This document shows positions 9,820-17,454 of a DNA stretch of 35,825 nt, one piece after another. The number at the start of each line of letters is the position of its first letter. The first letter of the stretch is position 1. The notes below the pieces were generated by a model. That model worked only from the letters and a program-made list of their open reading frames with translations, did not search any database and had not been told where the DNA came from. The stretch is from an uncultured Pseudomonas sp. (GTDB taxonomy: Bacteria; Pseudomonadota; Gammaproteobacteria; Pseudomonadales; Pseudomonadaceae). The stretch is taken from contig NZ_CAMPHN010000030.1 of the NCBI RefSeq assembly GCF_946885885.1, positions 1 through 35,825 on the forward strand, written 5' to 3'. A program made the translations under genes and the position numbers.

Positions 9820-10560
9820 ATGTTCCAATATTCCGCCCGCCCCGATCTGCTCAAAGACCGGGTGATTCTGGTCACCGGCGCCGGCCGTGGGATCGGCGCC
9901 GCCGCCGCGCAAAGCTTCGCCGCCCATGGCGCGACCGTGCTACTGCTGGGCAAGACCGAAGAACACCTGACCCGGGTGTATGACGCCATCGAGGCCGCCG
10001 GCCATCCGCAGCCCGCGGTGATTCCGTTCAACCTGGAAACCGCCCTGCCGCACCAATACGACGAACTGGCGGCGATGATCGAACGCGAATTCGGCAAGCT
10101 CGACGGCCTGCTGCACAACGCCTCGATCATCGGCCCGCGCACGCCGCTGGAGCAGTTGTCCGGGGATAACTTCATGCGTGTCATGCAGGTCAACGTCAAC
10201 GCCATGTTCATGCTGACCAGCACCCTGCTGCCGCTGCTCAAGCTGTCGACGGACGCCTCGGTGATCTTCACCTCCAGCAGCGTCGGCCGCAAAGGCCGCG
10301 CTTACTGGGGCGCCTATGCGGTATCCAAGTTCGCCACCGAGGGGCTGATGCAGGTGCTGGCCGATGAACTCGACGGTATCGCCTCGGTGCGCGCCAACAG
10401 CGTCAATCCCGGCGCCACCCGCACCGATATGCGTGCCCAGGCCTACCCCGGGGAAAACCCGCAAAACAACCCACTGCCCGAAGCGATCATGCCGATCTAC
10501 CTGTATTTGATGGGCCCGGACAGCAACGGCGTAAACGGCCAGGCCTTCGACGCCCAATAG
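9820..10560 (+). CDS. yciK: YciK-family short-chain dehydrogenase/reductase
   Basis: NAD(P)-dependent Rossmann-fold oxidoreductase of unknown substrate. It has the cofactor motif TGAGRGIG (19-26), LLHNASIIGP in place of the usual NNAG, SSSVGRKG, and the catalytic YAVSK followed by NSVNPGATRTDMRAQAYPGE. At 246 residues it matches YciK proteins of E. coli and Pseudomonas. The ATG at 9820 has GAAGGAG six bases upstream. An upstream in-frame ATG at 9781 lies in the repeat array and is unlikely to be used. It follows mupP but is separated by the inverted repeat arrays, so it may be its own unit. Subfamily is confident; reaction unknown. Confidence 0.9.
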   Translation: MFQYSARPDLLKDRVILVTGAGRGIGAAAAQSFAAHGATVLLLGKTEEHLTRVYDAIEAAGHPQPAVIPFNLETALPHQYDELAAMIEREFGKLDGLLHNASIIGPRTPLEQLSGDNFMRVMQVNVNAMFMLTSTLLPLLKLSTDASVIFTSSSVGRKGRAYWGAYAVSKFATEGLMQVLADELDGIASVRANSVNPGATRTDMRAQAYPGENPQNNPLPEAIMPIYLYLMGPDSNGVNGQAFDAQ

Positions 10561-10670
10561 CGACCGACGGTTTCCTGGCGTTGGCGGTCGGCCGGCAGCG
10601 AATTGCCACCATCGGCGCCAGACAACCGGCAAAACACTGCCGCAAAGCTCACAAAAAAAAACACCAACAC

Positions 10671-10699
10671 ACTGATATATAAAGACTTTTATATAGTGG
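10671..10699. promoter_or_regulatory. AT-rich dyad upstream of the diguanylate cyclase gene
   Basis: ATATAAAG, a single A, then CTTTTATAT form a near-perfect dyad in an unusually AT-rich patch of otherwise GC-rich DNA, 70-100 bases before the GGDEF start. It could be an operator, an UP/-10 region, or both (TATATAAAG resembles an extended -10). No known binding consensus recognised. Confidence 0.4.
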
Positions 10700-10767
10700 C
10701 ACAAAACTAGCTAGGCATCTGTATCGGAGCGCGCCCTCAACGCGCCGAGCATCAGAGGTTGAGCAGT

Positions 10768-11694
10768 ATGGGTCCACATAATCAGTCCAACACCATCGAC
10801 TTCGATACCGCCAAACTGCAGCGTCTGGGCTATGCGCGCCACTCGCAGCAAACGCTCAAACCGGTCAGCCTGGCACAGTTACGCCAGCAGTTGAGCCTGC
10901 AACTGCAGACCTCTTTGGAAGTCGATCGCATCCTCGGTTTGTTCTATCGCGAAGTGCAGCGCCTGGTGCCGCTTGACGCCCTGGGCTACCAATTGGCGGC
11001 CTGCGAGCTGCGCTTCGAGTTCGGCGAGCGCGGCAATCACACTGCTGGCTATCGCCTGAGCCACGAGGGCGAATACCTCGGCGAACTGATCTTCAGACGC
11101 AGCCATCGTTTCAGCGAAGAAGAACTGGGCCGCCTGGAATCCCTGCTGGCCAGCTTGTTGTTCCCACTGCGCAATGCCCTGCTCTATCGCGCGGCCGTGC
11201 AAAGTGCGCTGCGCGATCCACTGACCAACACCGGCAACCGCCTGGCGCTGAATCAGTCCCTGCAACGCGAGATCGACCTGGCACGGCGCAGCATGCAACC
11301 CTTGTCGATGCTGATGCTGGATATCGATCATTTCAAACAGATCAACGACAAGCACGGCCACGCTTACGGCGACGAAGTCCTGAAAGCCGTGGCGACGACC
11401 CTGCGCGACCAGCTACGCAATGTCGACCTGGCCTTCCGCTACGGCGGCGAAGAGTTTCTGGTGCTGCTCTCCGGCACCGGTCGCGAAGCCGCCTGCATGG
11501 TCGGCGAACGCCTACGTCATGCGGTGCAGAACCTGCAATGCCTGAACCAGAACCAAGCCATCCTGGTCTCGATCAGCCTCGGCTGTGCGACCTTGCTTCC
11601 GGGCGAATCCGCCGACAGCCTGTTGCGCCGTGCCGATAGCGCTCTGTACGCGGCAAAACGTAGCGGGCGCAATCGCCTGAATATGGCTGGCTAG
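10768..11694 (+). CDS. Diguanylate cyclase, GGDEF domain
   Basis: Makes cyclic di-GMP from two GTP. Residues 1-145 form a regulatory N-terminal region without an obvious signature (possibly GAF-like) that ends in a helix before the catalytic domain. The domain starts at RDPLTNTGNRLAL and includes DIDHFKQINDKHGHAYGD and the active site GGEEF (226-230). The inhibitory I-site RxxD is present as RNVD (217-220), exactly five residues before GGEEF, so product feedback is expected. There are no membrane segments. The ATG at 10768 gives 308 residues; AGAGG lies nine bases upstream, and a TTG at 10759 is an alternative. It matches the orthologue group of P. aeruginosa PA3177, a cytosolic cyclase. A strong terminator follows. 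Confidence 0.93.
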   Translation: MGPHNQSNTIDFDTAKLQRLGYARHSQQTLKPVSLAQLRQQLSLQLQTSLEVDRILGLFYREVQRLVPLDALGYQLAACELRFEFGERGNHTAGYRLSHEGEYLGELIFRRSHRFSEEELGRLESLLASLLFPLRNALLYRAAVQSALRDPLTNTGNRLALNQSLQREIDLARRSMQPLSMLMLDIDHFKQINDKHGHAYGDEVLKAVATTLRDQLRNVDLAFRYGGEEFLVLLSGTGREAACMVGERLRHAVQNLQCLNQNQAILVSISLGCATLLPGESADSLLRRADSALYAAKRSGRNRLNMAG

Positions 11695-11710
11695 CGTTTC
11701 CACAGAAACG

Positions 11711-11739
11711 AAAAAGGGACTCTTTCGAGTCCCTTTTTC
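11711..11739. terminator. Rho-independent terminator after the GGDEF gene
   Basis: AAAAAGGGACTC, loop TTTC, then GAGTCCCTTTTT: a perfect 12-bp stem with A and T tracts on both sides, 16 bases after the GGDEF stop. The symmetry lets it work in both directions, but rluB ends about 290 bases further on. Confidence 0.93.
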
Positions 11740-12025
11740 TTGAGCATGTCCCCATGGCGTGTTGCACGGCGATAAGCCGTTGGGGCGGGCGGCGCTCCGC
11801 TGAGGAGCGCAGCGACGAAACCCAACGAAACATGCCGATGCCTGCTGGGCTTCGTTGCGCCCAGCGCCAACCTACCCATTGCATGACAGTGCCAAGGGTG
11901 GGGGCATGCGGGCGCTTTCATCCACCAGAACGCCGCCCTGGTGGATCGATGAAGCGCGATCCACCCTACGAAAGCTGCCTGCGACACGTTATGGGTACAT
12001 TAGCCTTTCTTTGGCTTGAACCCTT
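11740..12025. repeat. Intergenic repeat cluster between GGDEF terminator and rluB 3' end
   Basis: No gene seen. From 11776 to 11873 two imperfectly inverted blocks (GTTGGGGCGG...AAACCCAACG and GCTGGGCTTCGTTGCGCCCAGCGCC) look like degraded intergenic repeats. From 11912 to 11969, GCGCTTTCATCCACCAG pairs with CTGGTGGATCGATGAAGCGC. An alternative hairpin, GGTGGATCG (11940) with CGATCCACC (11957), competes with it. This second block resembles the GTAGGGTGGATC palindromic family of Pseudomonas and may end rluB transcripts. Confidence 0.6.
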
Positions 12026-13300
12026 TTATTCCGGCTTGCGGCTACCGCGACCGAAACCCGGACGCTGACCTTCGCCAGCAGGCTGGCTGCGACGCTTGAC
12101 CGGCGCACCTGTCGGCTTGCGCGCCGGACGCTCGGCCAGTTCCACGCCTGGACGCTTGGCCGCGGGCTTGGCGGGACGCTTCTTATTGACGTCGCGCGGG
12201 CGTTCGGCAACCGGCGTGCCTTTGCCGGGCTGGCTGCGGCCGTGCTCCGCGCGTGGCGGGCGCGGTGTGCGGGCAGCATGCTCGCCGCCTTCGCCACGGG
12301 AGCTATGCACTGGGCGCTCGCCGCCTTCGGTACGTGGGGTGCGAGTCGGGCGATCAGAACCTTCGCCACGGGGCGCGCGTGCGCGACCTTGATCGGCGTC
12401 CGGCTGGCCAGCCCCATGGGCCGGGCGCAGGGTGCGCACCGGGCGCTCGCCGCGACCGACCGGTTTGGCCGACTTGCGCTGCAAGCGATCCAGTTTGTCG
12501 CGGGTCTTCTCTTTCATATCCGGCAAGGCGACCGGTTTCAGGCCGACTTCTTCGCTGAGGATATCCACTTCGCGCTGGCTCATTTCGCGCCAGCGCCCCA
12601 TGGTCAGGTCCGAGGTGATGAACACCGGACCGAAACGCACGCGCTTCAAGCGGCTGACCACCAACCCCTGGGACTCCCACAGGCGCCGCACTTCGCGGTT
12701 ACGGCCTTCCATCACCACGCAGTGATACCAGTGGTTGAAACCCTCGCCGCCCGGGGCTTCCTTGATGTCGGTGAACTTGGCCGGGCCGTCTTCGAGCATG
12801 ACGCCGGTTTTCAGGCGCTCGATCATCTCGTCGTCGACCTCGCCACGCACGCGCACGGCGTATTCGCGGTCCATCTGGTAGGACGGGTGCATCAAACGAT
12901 TGGCCAGTTCGCCGTCGGTGGTGAACATCAGCAAGCCGGTGGTGTTGATGTCGAGGCGACCGATATTGATCCAGCGGCCTTCTTTCGGTCGTGGCAGACG
13001 ATCGAATACCGTCGGACGGCCTTCCGGGTCGTCGCGGGTGCAGATCTCGCCTTCGGGTTTGTTGTAAATGATCACGCGGCGCACGCTTTCGGCGGCCTCT
13101 TCACGCTTGATCAAGCGGCCATCGATGGCGATGGCGTCATGCAGGTCGACCCGCTGGCCGAGACCGGCGACCGCACCATTGACCTTGACCCGGCCGGCGC
13201 TGATCCAGCCTTCGATTTCGCGGCGCGAAGCCAGGCCCATGCGCGCCATGACTTTCTGCAGTTTCTCGCCTGCGGGACTGTATTCTTCGGATTCACTCAT
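12026..13300 (-). CDS. rluB: 23S rRNA pseudouridine synthase RluB
   Basis: Isomerises the uridine corresponding to E. coli U2605 in the peptidyl-transferase region of 23S rRNA. An S4 RNA-binding domain (KLQKVMARMGLASRREIEGWI, about 13-60) is followed by the RsuA/RluB catalytic core with catalytic aspartate D117 in GRLDINTTGLLMFTTDGELANRLMHP. From about residue 290 the protein runs into a roughly 130-residue low-complexity basic tail rich in Arg, Pro, Gly and Glu, with degenerate 12-13-residue repeats around GEGGE...RTPR. It is probably disordered and RNA-binding. The ATG at 13300 has GGGAGG eight bases upstream; 424 residues. A longer frame from 13366 is rejected for lack of such a site. Confidence 0.94.
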   Translation of the reverse strand: MSESEEYSPAGEKLQKVMARMGLASRREIEGWISAGRVKVNGAVAGLGQRVDLHDAIAIDGRLIKREEAAESVRRVIIYNKPEGEICTRDDPEGRPTVFDRLPRPKEGRWINIGRLDINTTGLLMFTTDGELANRLMHPSYQMDREYAVRVRGEVDDEMIERLKTGVMLEDGPAKFTDIKEAPGGEGFNHWYHCVVMEGRNREVRRLWESQGLVVSRLKRVRFGPVFITSDLTMGRWREMSQREVDILSEEVGLKPVALPDMKEKTRDKLDRLQRKSAKPVGRGERPVRTLRPAHGAGQPDADQGRARAPRGEGSDRPTRTPRTEGGERPVHSSRGEGGEHAARTPRPPRAEHGRSQPGKGTPVAERPRDVNKKRPAKPAAKRPGVELAERPARKPTGAPVKRRSQPAGEGQRPGFGRGSRKPE

Positions 13301-13403
13301 CTGGGCACCTCCCGGTGTTTTCTTTAGTGATTGGACGACTCGAGTCGTCGAAGGGGCGCGGAGCATACGCTAAATGCGGCCTCTACGCACGAGTTCAGCC
13401 TAG

Positions 13404-13436
13404 CATGCCGTTGAAAAACCACCTGCGTTGACAATA
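13404..13436 (-). mobile_element. MITE-like element, copy B, one-end fragment
   Basis: The 33 bases starting CATGCCGTTGAAAAACCACC match one terminus of the element family (the left end of copy A) and directly follow a CTAG, the usual target sequence. Similarity stops after about 33 bases and no second end is present, so it is a truncated relic. Confidence 0.7.
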
Positions 13437-13490
13437 TCGATGCTCCGGATTGCGCTGACGCTTATCCGGGCTTACGAACTAAGAGCAGCA

Positions 13491-13700
13491 ACCCGTAGGT
13501 TGGGTTAGCGGCGACCACGTTAGTTGTTGATAACGCCGTAAATGAACGCCGCGTAACCCAACAACAGGTCTGCGCGGTGTCGTAGATGGACAAAGCCCGA
13601 TCAGCAATCACACCGCGTAGAGACCTTGTTGGGTTACGCGGCGGCAGGCAGTAATGTCGCTGTTAAACCGCGATAGTCGCCGCTAACCCAACCTACGGGC
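13491..13700. repeat. 210-bp nested intergenic palindrome
   Basis: The outer arms (13491-13515 and 13676-13700) are GTAGGTTGGGTTAGCGGCGAC and its complement, nearly perfect over 25 bp. Inside, GCCGCGTAACCCAACAA (from about 13549) pairs with TTGTTGGGTTACGCGGC (from about 13625), and GCGGTG pairs with CACCGC nearer the centre. The whole unit can form a long cruciform with internal bulges. It lies beyond the scpB 3' end and upstream of rluB; function unknown. It is related in sequence style to the GTAGGATGGGTT repeat at 2010-2120 but much longer. Confidence 0.8.
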
Positions 13701-13850
13701 TGTACGCACGAAATCAGCCTAGTCGGCGGATGGGCGACCGCCAGGCCATTCGACAGCCGGTCCGGAGCGCGGACATACCGTGCCATTCAACGGCGGACAA
13801 AGCTTCGCTATGTCCGCCCTACGAAAGCGCCTCGCAGCCATGAGCCTGGC

Positions 13851-14642
13851 TCAATCCCGCGGTAACTCTTCCTGATCGACCGGCAGCTCAGCGTCCTCGG
13901 CTCGATCCCCGACTTCGAGCAAATCGTCGAAGTCGGTTTTCAGGCCTTGCTCCATCGAATCCAGCTCGGCCAGCAGGCTGCTGAAGCTGGTTTGCTCGCC
14001 CACCTCGGCGACAGGTTCGTCGCTTGCTGCCAGATCGGCACGCGCCTGTAGGCTTTCAGGAACGGCCACTGCGTCGTCGAAGGCCAGCACCGGCTCAGGT
14101 TCCAGCTCGCGCAATGCGGCGAGCGGTGGTAGCTGATCAAGGTTTTTCAGATTGAAGTGATCGAGAAAAGCCTTGGTGGTGGCGAACATCGCCGGCCGCC
14201 CCGGTACGTCGCGGTGGCCGACCACGCGGATCCACTCGCGCTCAAGCAGGGTTTTGACGATATGGCTGTTGACCGCCACGCCGCGCACGTCTTCGATCTC
14301 GCCACGGGTGATCGGCTGGCGGTAGGCGATCAGCGCGAGGGTTTCCAGCATCGCCCGCGAGTAACGCTGCGGGCGCTCTTCCCAGAGGCGGCCGACCCAG
14401 GGCGCGAAATGCTCGCGTACCTGCAGGCGATAGCCGGAGGCGACTTCCTTGAGTTCGAAGGCGCGGCCCTCGCAGGATTGGCGTAACACCTCCAGCGCCT
14501 GTTTGAACACCTCGGCCTCGGGGCGTTCGTTTTCCTCGAATAACTCGAACAAACGTTCCAACGATTGCGGTTTGCCGGAGGCCAGCAGGAAGGCTTCCAG
14601 CAAGCTGGCGAGTTCGCGGGGGTCGGTCAGGTTCATGCTCAT
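13851..14642 (-). CDS. scpB: Segregation and condensation protein B
   Basis: Kleisin-interacting winged-helix (Kite) subunit that, with ScpA and SMC, forms the bacterial condensin in this lineage. Two winged-helix domains cover about residues 1-180 (LEAFLLASGKPQSLERLFELF; MLETLALIAYRQPITRGEIEDVRGVAVNSHIVKTL; GRPAMFATTKAFLDHFNL). An acidic, probably disordered tail of about 75 residues follows, as in other Pseudomonas ScpB. The chosen ATG (14642) overlaps the scpA stop as ATGA; a second ATG two codons on (14636) is equally possible. Part of a trpS-scpA-scpB run. Confidence 0.95.
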   Translation of the reverse strand: MSMNLTDPRELASLLEAFLLASGKPQSLERLFELFEENERPEAEVFKQALEVLRQSCEGRAFELKEVASGYRLQVREHFAPWVGRLWEERPQRYSRAMLETLALIAYRQPITRGEIEDVRGVAVNSHIVKTLLEREWIRVVGHRDVPGRPAMFATTKAFLDHFNLKNLDQLPPLAALRELEPEPVLAFDDAVAVPESLQARADLAASDEPVAEVGEQTSFSSLLAELDSMEQGLKTDFDDLLEVGDRAEDAELPVDQEELPRD

Positions 14643-15466
14643 TCAGCTCGCGCACGCACGTGGATGGGGCCGTAGGCCTCGTTTTGTACCAGTTCGACCA
14701 AGGATTCCTTGATCAATTCGAGCACCGCCATAAAGGTCACGACCACGCCCAGGCGCCCCTCCTCCGCGGCGAAGAGCGTGACGAAGGGCACGAAGGCGCC
14801 GCCCTTGAGGCGTTCCAGCACCTCGCTCATGCGCTCGCGGGTGGACAAGGCTTCGCGGGTAACCTGATGGCTCTCGAACATATCGGCGCGGCGCAACACC
14901 TCGGCCATCGACAGCAGCAATTCTTCCAAGCTGACATCCGGCAACAGCTTGCGCGCCCGTGCCTCGGGGGCCTCCAGGCGCGGCACGGTGAGGTCGCGAC
15001 CGACCCGCGTAAGTTCGTCGATGCCCTCGGCGGCCGCCTTGTAGCGCTCGTATTCCTGCAGACGGCGAATCAACTCGGCGCGCGGGTCGTCTTCTTCGGC
15101 CTCCGCCTCGCTGGAGCGCGGCAGCAGCATGCGCGATTTGATTTCGGCGAGCATCGCCGCCATCACCAGGTATTCGGCGGCCAATTCCAGGCGCACCGAC
15201 TGCATCAGCTCGACATAGCCCATGTATTGGCGGGTGATTTCCGCCACCGGGATGTCCAGTACGTCGATATTCTGCTTGCGGATCAGGTACAGCAGCAGAT
15301 CCAACGGCCCCTCGAACGCCTCGAGAAACACCTCGAGCGCATCCGGCGGGATATACAGATCCAGCGGCATTTCGGTAACCGCCTGACCGTAAACCAGGGC
15401 GAACGGCAGCTCCTGCTGGGCATGGAGCTGGTTGTCGGCAACGGCTTCGCGTGGCGGGTTATCCAT
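14639..15466 (-). CDS. scpA: Segregation and condensation protein A (kleisin)
   Basis: Kleisin bridge of the SMC-ScpAB condensin. After a 40-residue leader, the family N-terminal motif FEGPLDLLLYLIRKQNIDVLDIPVAEIT is followed by YLVMAAMLAEIKSRMLLP, which binds the SMC neck. The C-terminal winged helix (FVTLFAAEEGRLGVVVTFMAVLELIKESLVELVQ) binds the SMC cap. 275 residues. It starts 26 bases after the trpS stop and its stop overlaps the scpB ATG. Translational coupling of the two condensin subunits is expected. Confidence 0.96.
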   Translation of the reverse strand: MDNPPREAVADNQLHAQQELPFALVYGQAVTEMPLDLYIPPDALEVFLEAFEGPLDLLLYLIRKQNIDVLDIPVAEITRQYMGYVELMQSVRLELAAEYLVMAAMLAEIKSRMLLPRSSEAEAEEDDPRAELIRRLQEYERYKAAAEGIDELTRVGRDLTVPRLEAPEARARKLLPDVSLEELLLSMAEVLRRADMFESHQVTREALSTRERMSEVLERLKGGAFVPFVTLFAAEEGRLGVVVTFMAVLELIKESLVELVQNEAYGPIHVRARAE

Positions 15467-15492
15467 GGCTTTCTCTTAAAGTCGCAGTGCGC

Positions 15493-16707
15493 TCAGCGGT
15501 AGTTCAAGCCCAGGGCCAGACGCACCTCGGTCAGGGTTTCCCGTGCCTCGGCACGTGCCCGCTCGACGCCTTCGGCCAATATGCCGCGTACCAGATCGGG
15601 GCTCTCCCGATAGTCGGCGGCGCGGGCCTGCAAGGGTATCAGTTCCTGCTGCACCGCCTCGATCACCGGCCCTTTGCATTCCAGGCAGCCGATGCCGCCG
15701 CTCTTGCAGCCCTGCTCGACCCATGTGCGGGTGGGCTCGCTGGAATACAGCTGATGCAATGGCCAGACCGGGCAATTGGCCGGGTCGCCCGGATCGGTGC
15801 GGTGTCCACGCGCCGGGTCGGTGGGCATACGCTTGATTTTCTCCTCGACCTCGACCGCGCTGTCGTGCAGAAAAATCGAATTGTTGTGCGACTTGGACAT
15901 CTTGCTGCCATCGAGCCCGAGTATTTTCGGCGCCTCGCTGAGCAGCGGTTGGGGCTCCGGCAAGAGTACCTTGCCGCCACCTTCGAGATAACCGAAGAGC
16001 CGCTCCTTGTCGCCCAGGGTGATGGTTTGCTGATCCTTGAGCAGCGCCCGGGCGGTTTCCAGGGCTTCGACATCGCCCTCCTGCTGGAACGCCTTGCGCA
16101 GCTTGTTATAGAGCGCGGCGGTTTTTTTGCCGAGTTTGAGGATGGCCATTTCGGCCTTTTCCTCGAACCCCGGCTCGCGACCGTATAGATGATTGAAACG
16201 CCGCGCGACTTCGCGGGCGAACTCGATATGCGCCAATTGATCGCCGCCCACCGGCACCACACCGGCGCGGTAGACCAAAATATCCGCGGCCTGCAGCAAG
16301 GGGTAGCCGAGAAAGCCGAAGGTGCTCAGGTCACGCCCATGGGGCAGTTCCTGCTGTTCCTTATAGGAGGGCACACGCTCCAACCAACTGAGCGGGCAGA
16401 TCATCGACAGCAGCAAATGCAACTCGGCGTGTTCCGGCACTTGCGATTGGATGAACAAGGTCGCCGAACTGGGGCTGACACCGGCGGCCAGCCAATCGAT
16501 CGCCATGTCCATGACGTTATCGGCGAGTTGCCCCGCCGCCGTGTAGTCGGTGGTCAGCGCATGCCAGTCGACGATGCAGAAGAAACACTCATAGGTGTGC
16601 TGCAACTTGATCCAGTTTTTCAGCACGCCATGGTAATGGCCGAGGTGTAAACGGCCGCTGGGGCGCATGCCGGAAAGCACGCGCCGCTCAGAATCGACAA
16701 GACTCAA
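15493..16707 (-). CDS. trpS: Tryptophanyl-tRNA synthetase
   Basis: Class I synthetase charging tRNA-Trp. The HIGH-type motif is HLGH at residues 21-24 within SGMRPSGRLHLGHYHG, and KMSKS is at 269-273. It is longer (404) than the 330-residue E. coli type because of an extra segment around residues 180-245 before the KMSKS region and four cysteines near the C-terminus (NCPVW, QGCKSGGIGCLEC) that may bind a metal. No ATG is available: the frame opens right after a TGA, and the first start is TTG at 16707 with AGGTGA about eight bases upstream. An ATG at GMRPSG would remove the first strand. First gene of the scpAB operon. Confidence 0.93.
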   Translation of the reverse strand: MSLVDSERRVLSGMRPSGRLHLGHYHGVLKNWIKLQHTYECFFCIVDWHALTTDYTAAGQLADNVMDMAIDWLAAGVSPSSATLFIQSQVPEHAELHLLLSMICPLSWLERVPSYKEQQELPHGRDLSTFGFLGYPLLQAADILVYRAGVVPVGGDQLAHIEFAREVARRFNHLYGREPGFEEKAEMAILKLGKKTAALYNKLRKAFQQEGDVEALETARALLKDQQTITLGDKERLFGYLEGGGKVLLPEPQPLLSEAPKILGLDGSKMSKSHNNSIFLHDSAVEVEEKIKRMPTDPARGHRTDPGDPANCPVWPLHQLYSSEPTRTWVEQGCKSGGIGCLECKGPVIEAVQQELIPLQARAADYRESPDLVRGILAEGVERARAEARETLTEVRLALGLNYR

Positions 16708-16908
16708 ACGGGGTCACCTGAAGGAATCGACAAGGGACGCAGTATAGCGAGCCTCGACGCCATGGCGGGAAAAACGACGAAGGGAACCGCCAAGCACACA
16801 ACCGGTCTCCATTTATGAAGCCGTCAGGCAATAGCGGCCAGCGGCAGAACCCGCCGCCGACATCCTCATACTCGGCGCGAATCCCGACCCTATTTCGGGG
16901 ATCTAATT

Positions 16909-17270
16909 ATGAAAATTACCGCCCTCCCCCTAGCTTTTGCCCTGCTCGCCCTCTGTTTGCTCATGCTCTTCCTGCTGCCGCCAACGGCAGCAGCCAGCAT
17001 GATCGGCACCAGTGAAGTGATCGCCGAACAGAACGTTCAGGCCGACCGCGACAAAGTCCGTGAGTTTCTCGACCGCGCCAACGTGCAGGAGCGCCTGCAA
17101 GTCATGGATGTACCAGCGGCCCTGGCCCGTAGCCGGATCGATGGCTGACGCCAACCGAAGCCGCCACTCTGGCCCAACGGATCGATGCCCTGCCGGCCGG
17201 TGGCGCGCTTAGCGGCACCGACTTCGTCATCATCCTGTTGGTGGCGATATTGGTGGTGCTGATCATCTAG
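16909..17270 (+). pseudogene. PA2779-family small membrane protein, frameshifted
   Basis: The first frame encodes 79 residues: a signal or membrane segment (MKITALPLAFALLALCLLML), then MIGTSEVIAEQNVQADRDKVREFL and a helical region ending RSRIDG-stop. If one base is missing near 17138-17141 (GATGGCTGACG where GATGCGCTGACG would give DALT), the other frame continues LTPTEAATLAQRIDALPAGG, then a C-terminal transmembrane segment TDFVIILLVAILVVLII, and stops at 17270. That joined product (about 120 residues) matches my recollection of PA2779-family proteins: periplasmic helical domain with a C-terminal membrane anchor. Either a true single-base deletion or a sequence error. The stop TAG is part of the CTAG next to element copy C. 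GGGGA precedes the ATG. Confidence 0.75.
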
Positions 17271-17410
17271 CAGGCCGTTGAAAAACGTAGGCGAGGCAGC
17301 CGAGACAAGGCAAAAGCAGGCGAGGAAGCGGAGTTTACGGGCTGTAAATGAGCATTCCGAGCCTGTTTTTAACGCCGTATCGGCAACGCAGGTAGTTTTT
17401 CAACAGCCTG
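17271..17410 (+). mobile_element. MITE-like palindromic element, copy C (140 bp), imperfect CTAG/CGAG duplication
   Basis: The ends are CAGGCCGTTGAAAAAC and GTTTTTCAACAGCCTG. The central arms AAAGCAGGCGAGGAAGCGGA and the complement of TCATTCCGAGCCTGTTTT pair around a short loop at GGGCT. The left flank is CTAG (17267-17270) and the right flank is CGAG (17411-17414), so the duplication has one mismatch. One reading frame is open through the entire element. It lies directly on the stop codon of the preceding gene. Confidence 0.88.
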
Positions 17411-17454
17411 CGAGCCGCTGTCGCTCAAACGGTTCACGCCTTGCGGCGAGATCG

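Larger units (their letters stand above)
13384..13722 (+). repeat. 20-bp direct repeats bracketing an intergenic repeat block
   Basis: TACGCACGAGTTCAGCCTAG (13384-13403) and TACGCACGAAATCAGCCTAG (13703-13722) differ at two positions and bracket about 300 bp. That block contains an element fragment and a 210-bp palindrome, neither of which appears outside it in this 550-bp gap. This is the footprint expected if the block arose by duplication or nested insertion. The remaining bases (13723-13850) show no gene. Confidence 0.7.

Noticed and set aside
12242..13327. 361-codon frame opposite rluB, and a 367-codon frame opposite serC (856-1959)
   Set aside because: Both are shadows of well-identified genes.
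13491..13700. Possible integron attC site (GTTAG / CTAAC words in a long imperfect palindrome)
   Set aside because: It lacks the R'/R'' core spacing and asymmetric bulges, has no integrase or cassette nearby, and the arms are explained by intergenic repeat words.
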